This document shows, piece after piece, positions 63,986 to 64,000 of a DNA stretch of 64,000 nt. The stretch's first letter is position 1. Every line of letters begins with the position of its first letter. The position numbers and the translations under genes were made by a program. The DNA is from Trichobilharzia szidati (taxonomy: Eukaryota; Platyhelminthes; Trematoda; Strigeidida; Schistosomatidae): contig OX235277.1 in the NCBI GenBank assembly GCA_944472155.2, positions 31,134,804-31,198,803 on the forward strand. Reading direction: 5' to 3'. Under the pieces are notes generated by a model. That model ran no database searches. It saw nothing but the letters and a program-made list of their open reading frames with translations, and had not been told where the DNA came from.

Positions 63986-64000
63986 AATGGATTTTGGTCT

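Larger units (their letters stand above)
59371..64000 (+). other. PREP intron 8 (continues past window)
   Basis: Holds a family B SINE, an RTE-like fragment, a perfect AT-rich palindrome, an uncertain coding remnant (60882-61303), a dispersed repeat (61535-62170), a LINE B 3' end and two inverted hammerhead SINEs. No further PREP exon was found. Bases 62800-63540 show nothing recognised. Confidence 0.5.

Overview
The window looks like nuclear DNA of a schistosome (digenean flatworm) or a close relative. The evidence is AT-rich non-coding DNA, two conserved animal genes split into very short 5' introns followed by multi-kilobase introns, several decayed LINE copies, a Penelope-like element with a GIY-YIG domain, and many tRNA-derived SINE copies that carry hammerhead ribozyme cores like the schistosome Sm-alpha family. 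I cannot name the species from the sequence alone.

Layout. Bases 1-1055 are a decayed RTE-like LINE on the minus strand. Bases 1206-11496 form a giant palindrome: two 4,029-bp arms (1206-5234 and 7468-11496) pair at a constant coordinate sum of 12702 with no indels, and I found only four substitutions. The 2.2-kb spacer is mostly the 3' half of a second LINE family (LINE B). The arms carry a Penelope GIY-YIG fragment, a SINE, other dispersed repeats and a broken exon-like open frame.

From 11979 to 23429 (+) lies a complete seven-exon gene for the MORN-repeat radial spoke head protein RSPH1, a component of motile cilia and flagella. Its large introns hold SINEs and an RTE-like fragment. From 23430 to 39154 there is no supported cellular gene. 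That stretch holds a 5'-truncated RTE-like LINE (24180-26410, -), a nearly intact Penelope-like retroelement (30059-32314, -, one in-frame TGA), SINEs, microsatellites and unassigned DNA. From 39155 to the right edge (+) lies the 5' part of a prolyl oligopeptidase (PREP) gene. Eight exons are visible, encoding 362 residues of the N-terminal segment and beta-propeller; the catalytic domain lies beyond the window.

The PREP introns are crowded with repeats: RTE-like copies, a LINE B copy with an endonuclease domain nested inside one of them, inverted pairs of hammerhead SINEs, a 167-bp hairpin insertion flanked by a 14-bp direct repeat, and AT-rich cruciform-type repeats. The two cellular genes have unrelated roles (axoneme assembly and cytosolic peptide hydrolysis) and no functional link is implied. 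The mobile elements do show relationships: one SINE family ends with the same 3' motif as the RTE-like LINEs, as expected if the LINE machinery moves it.
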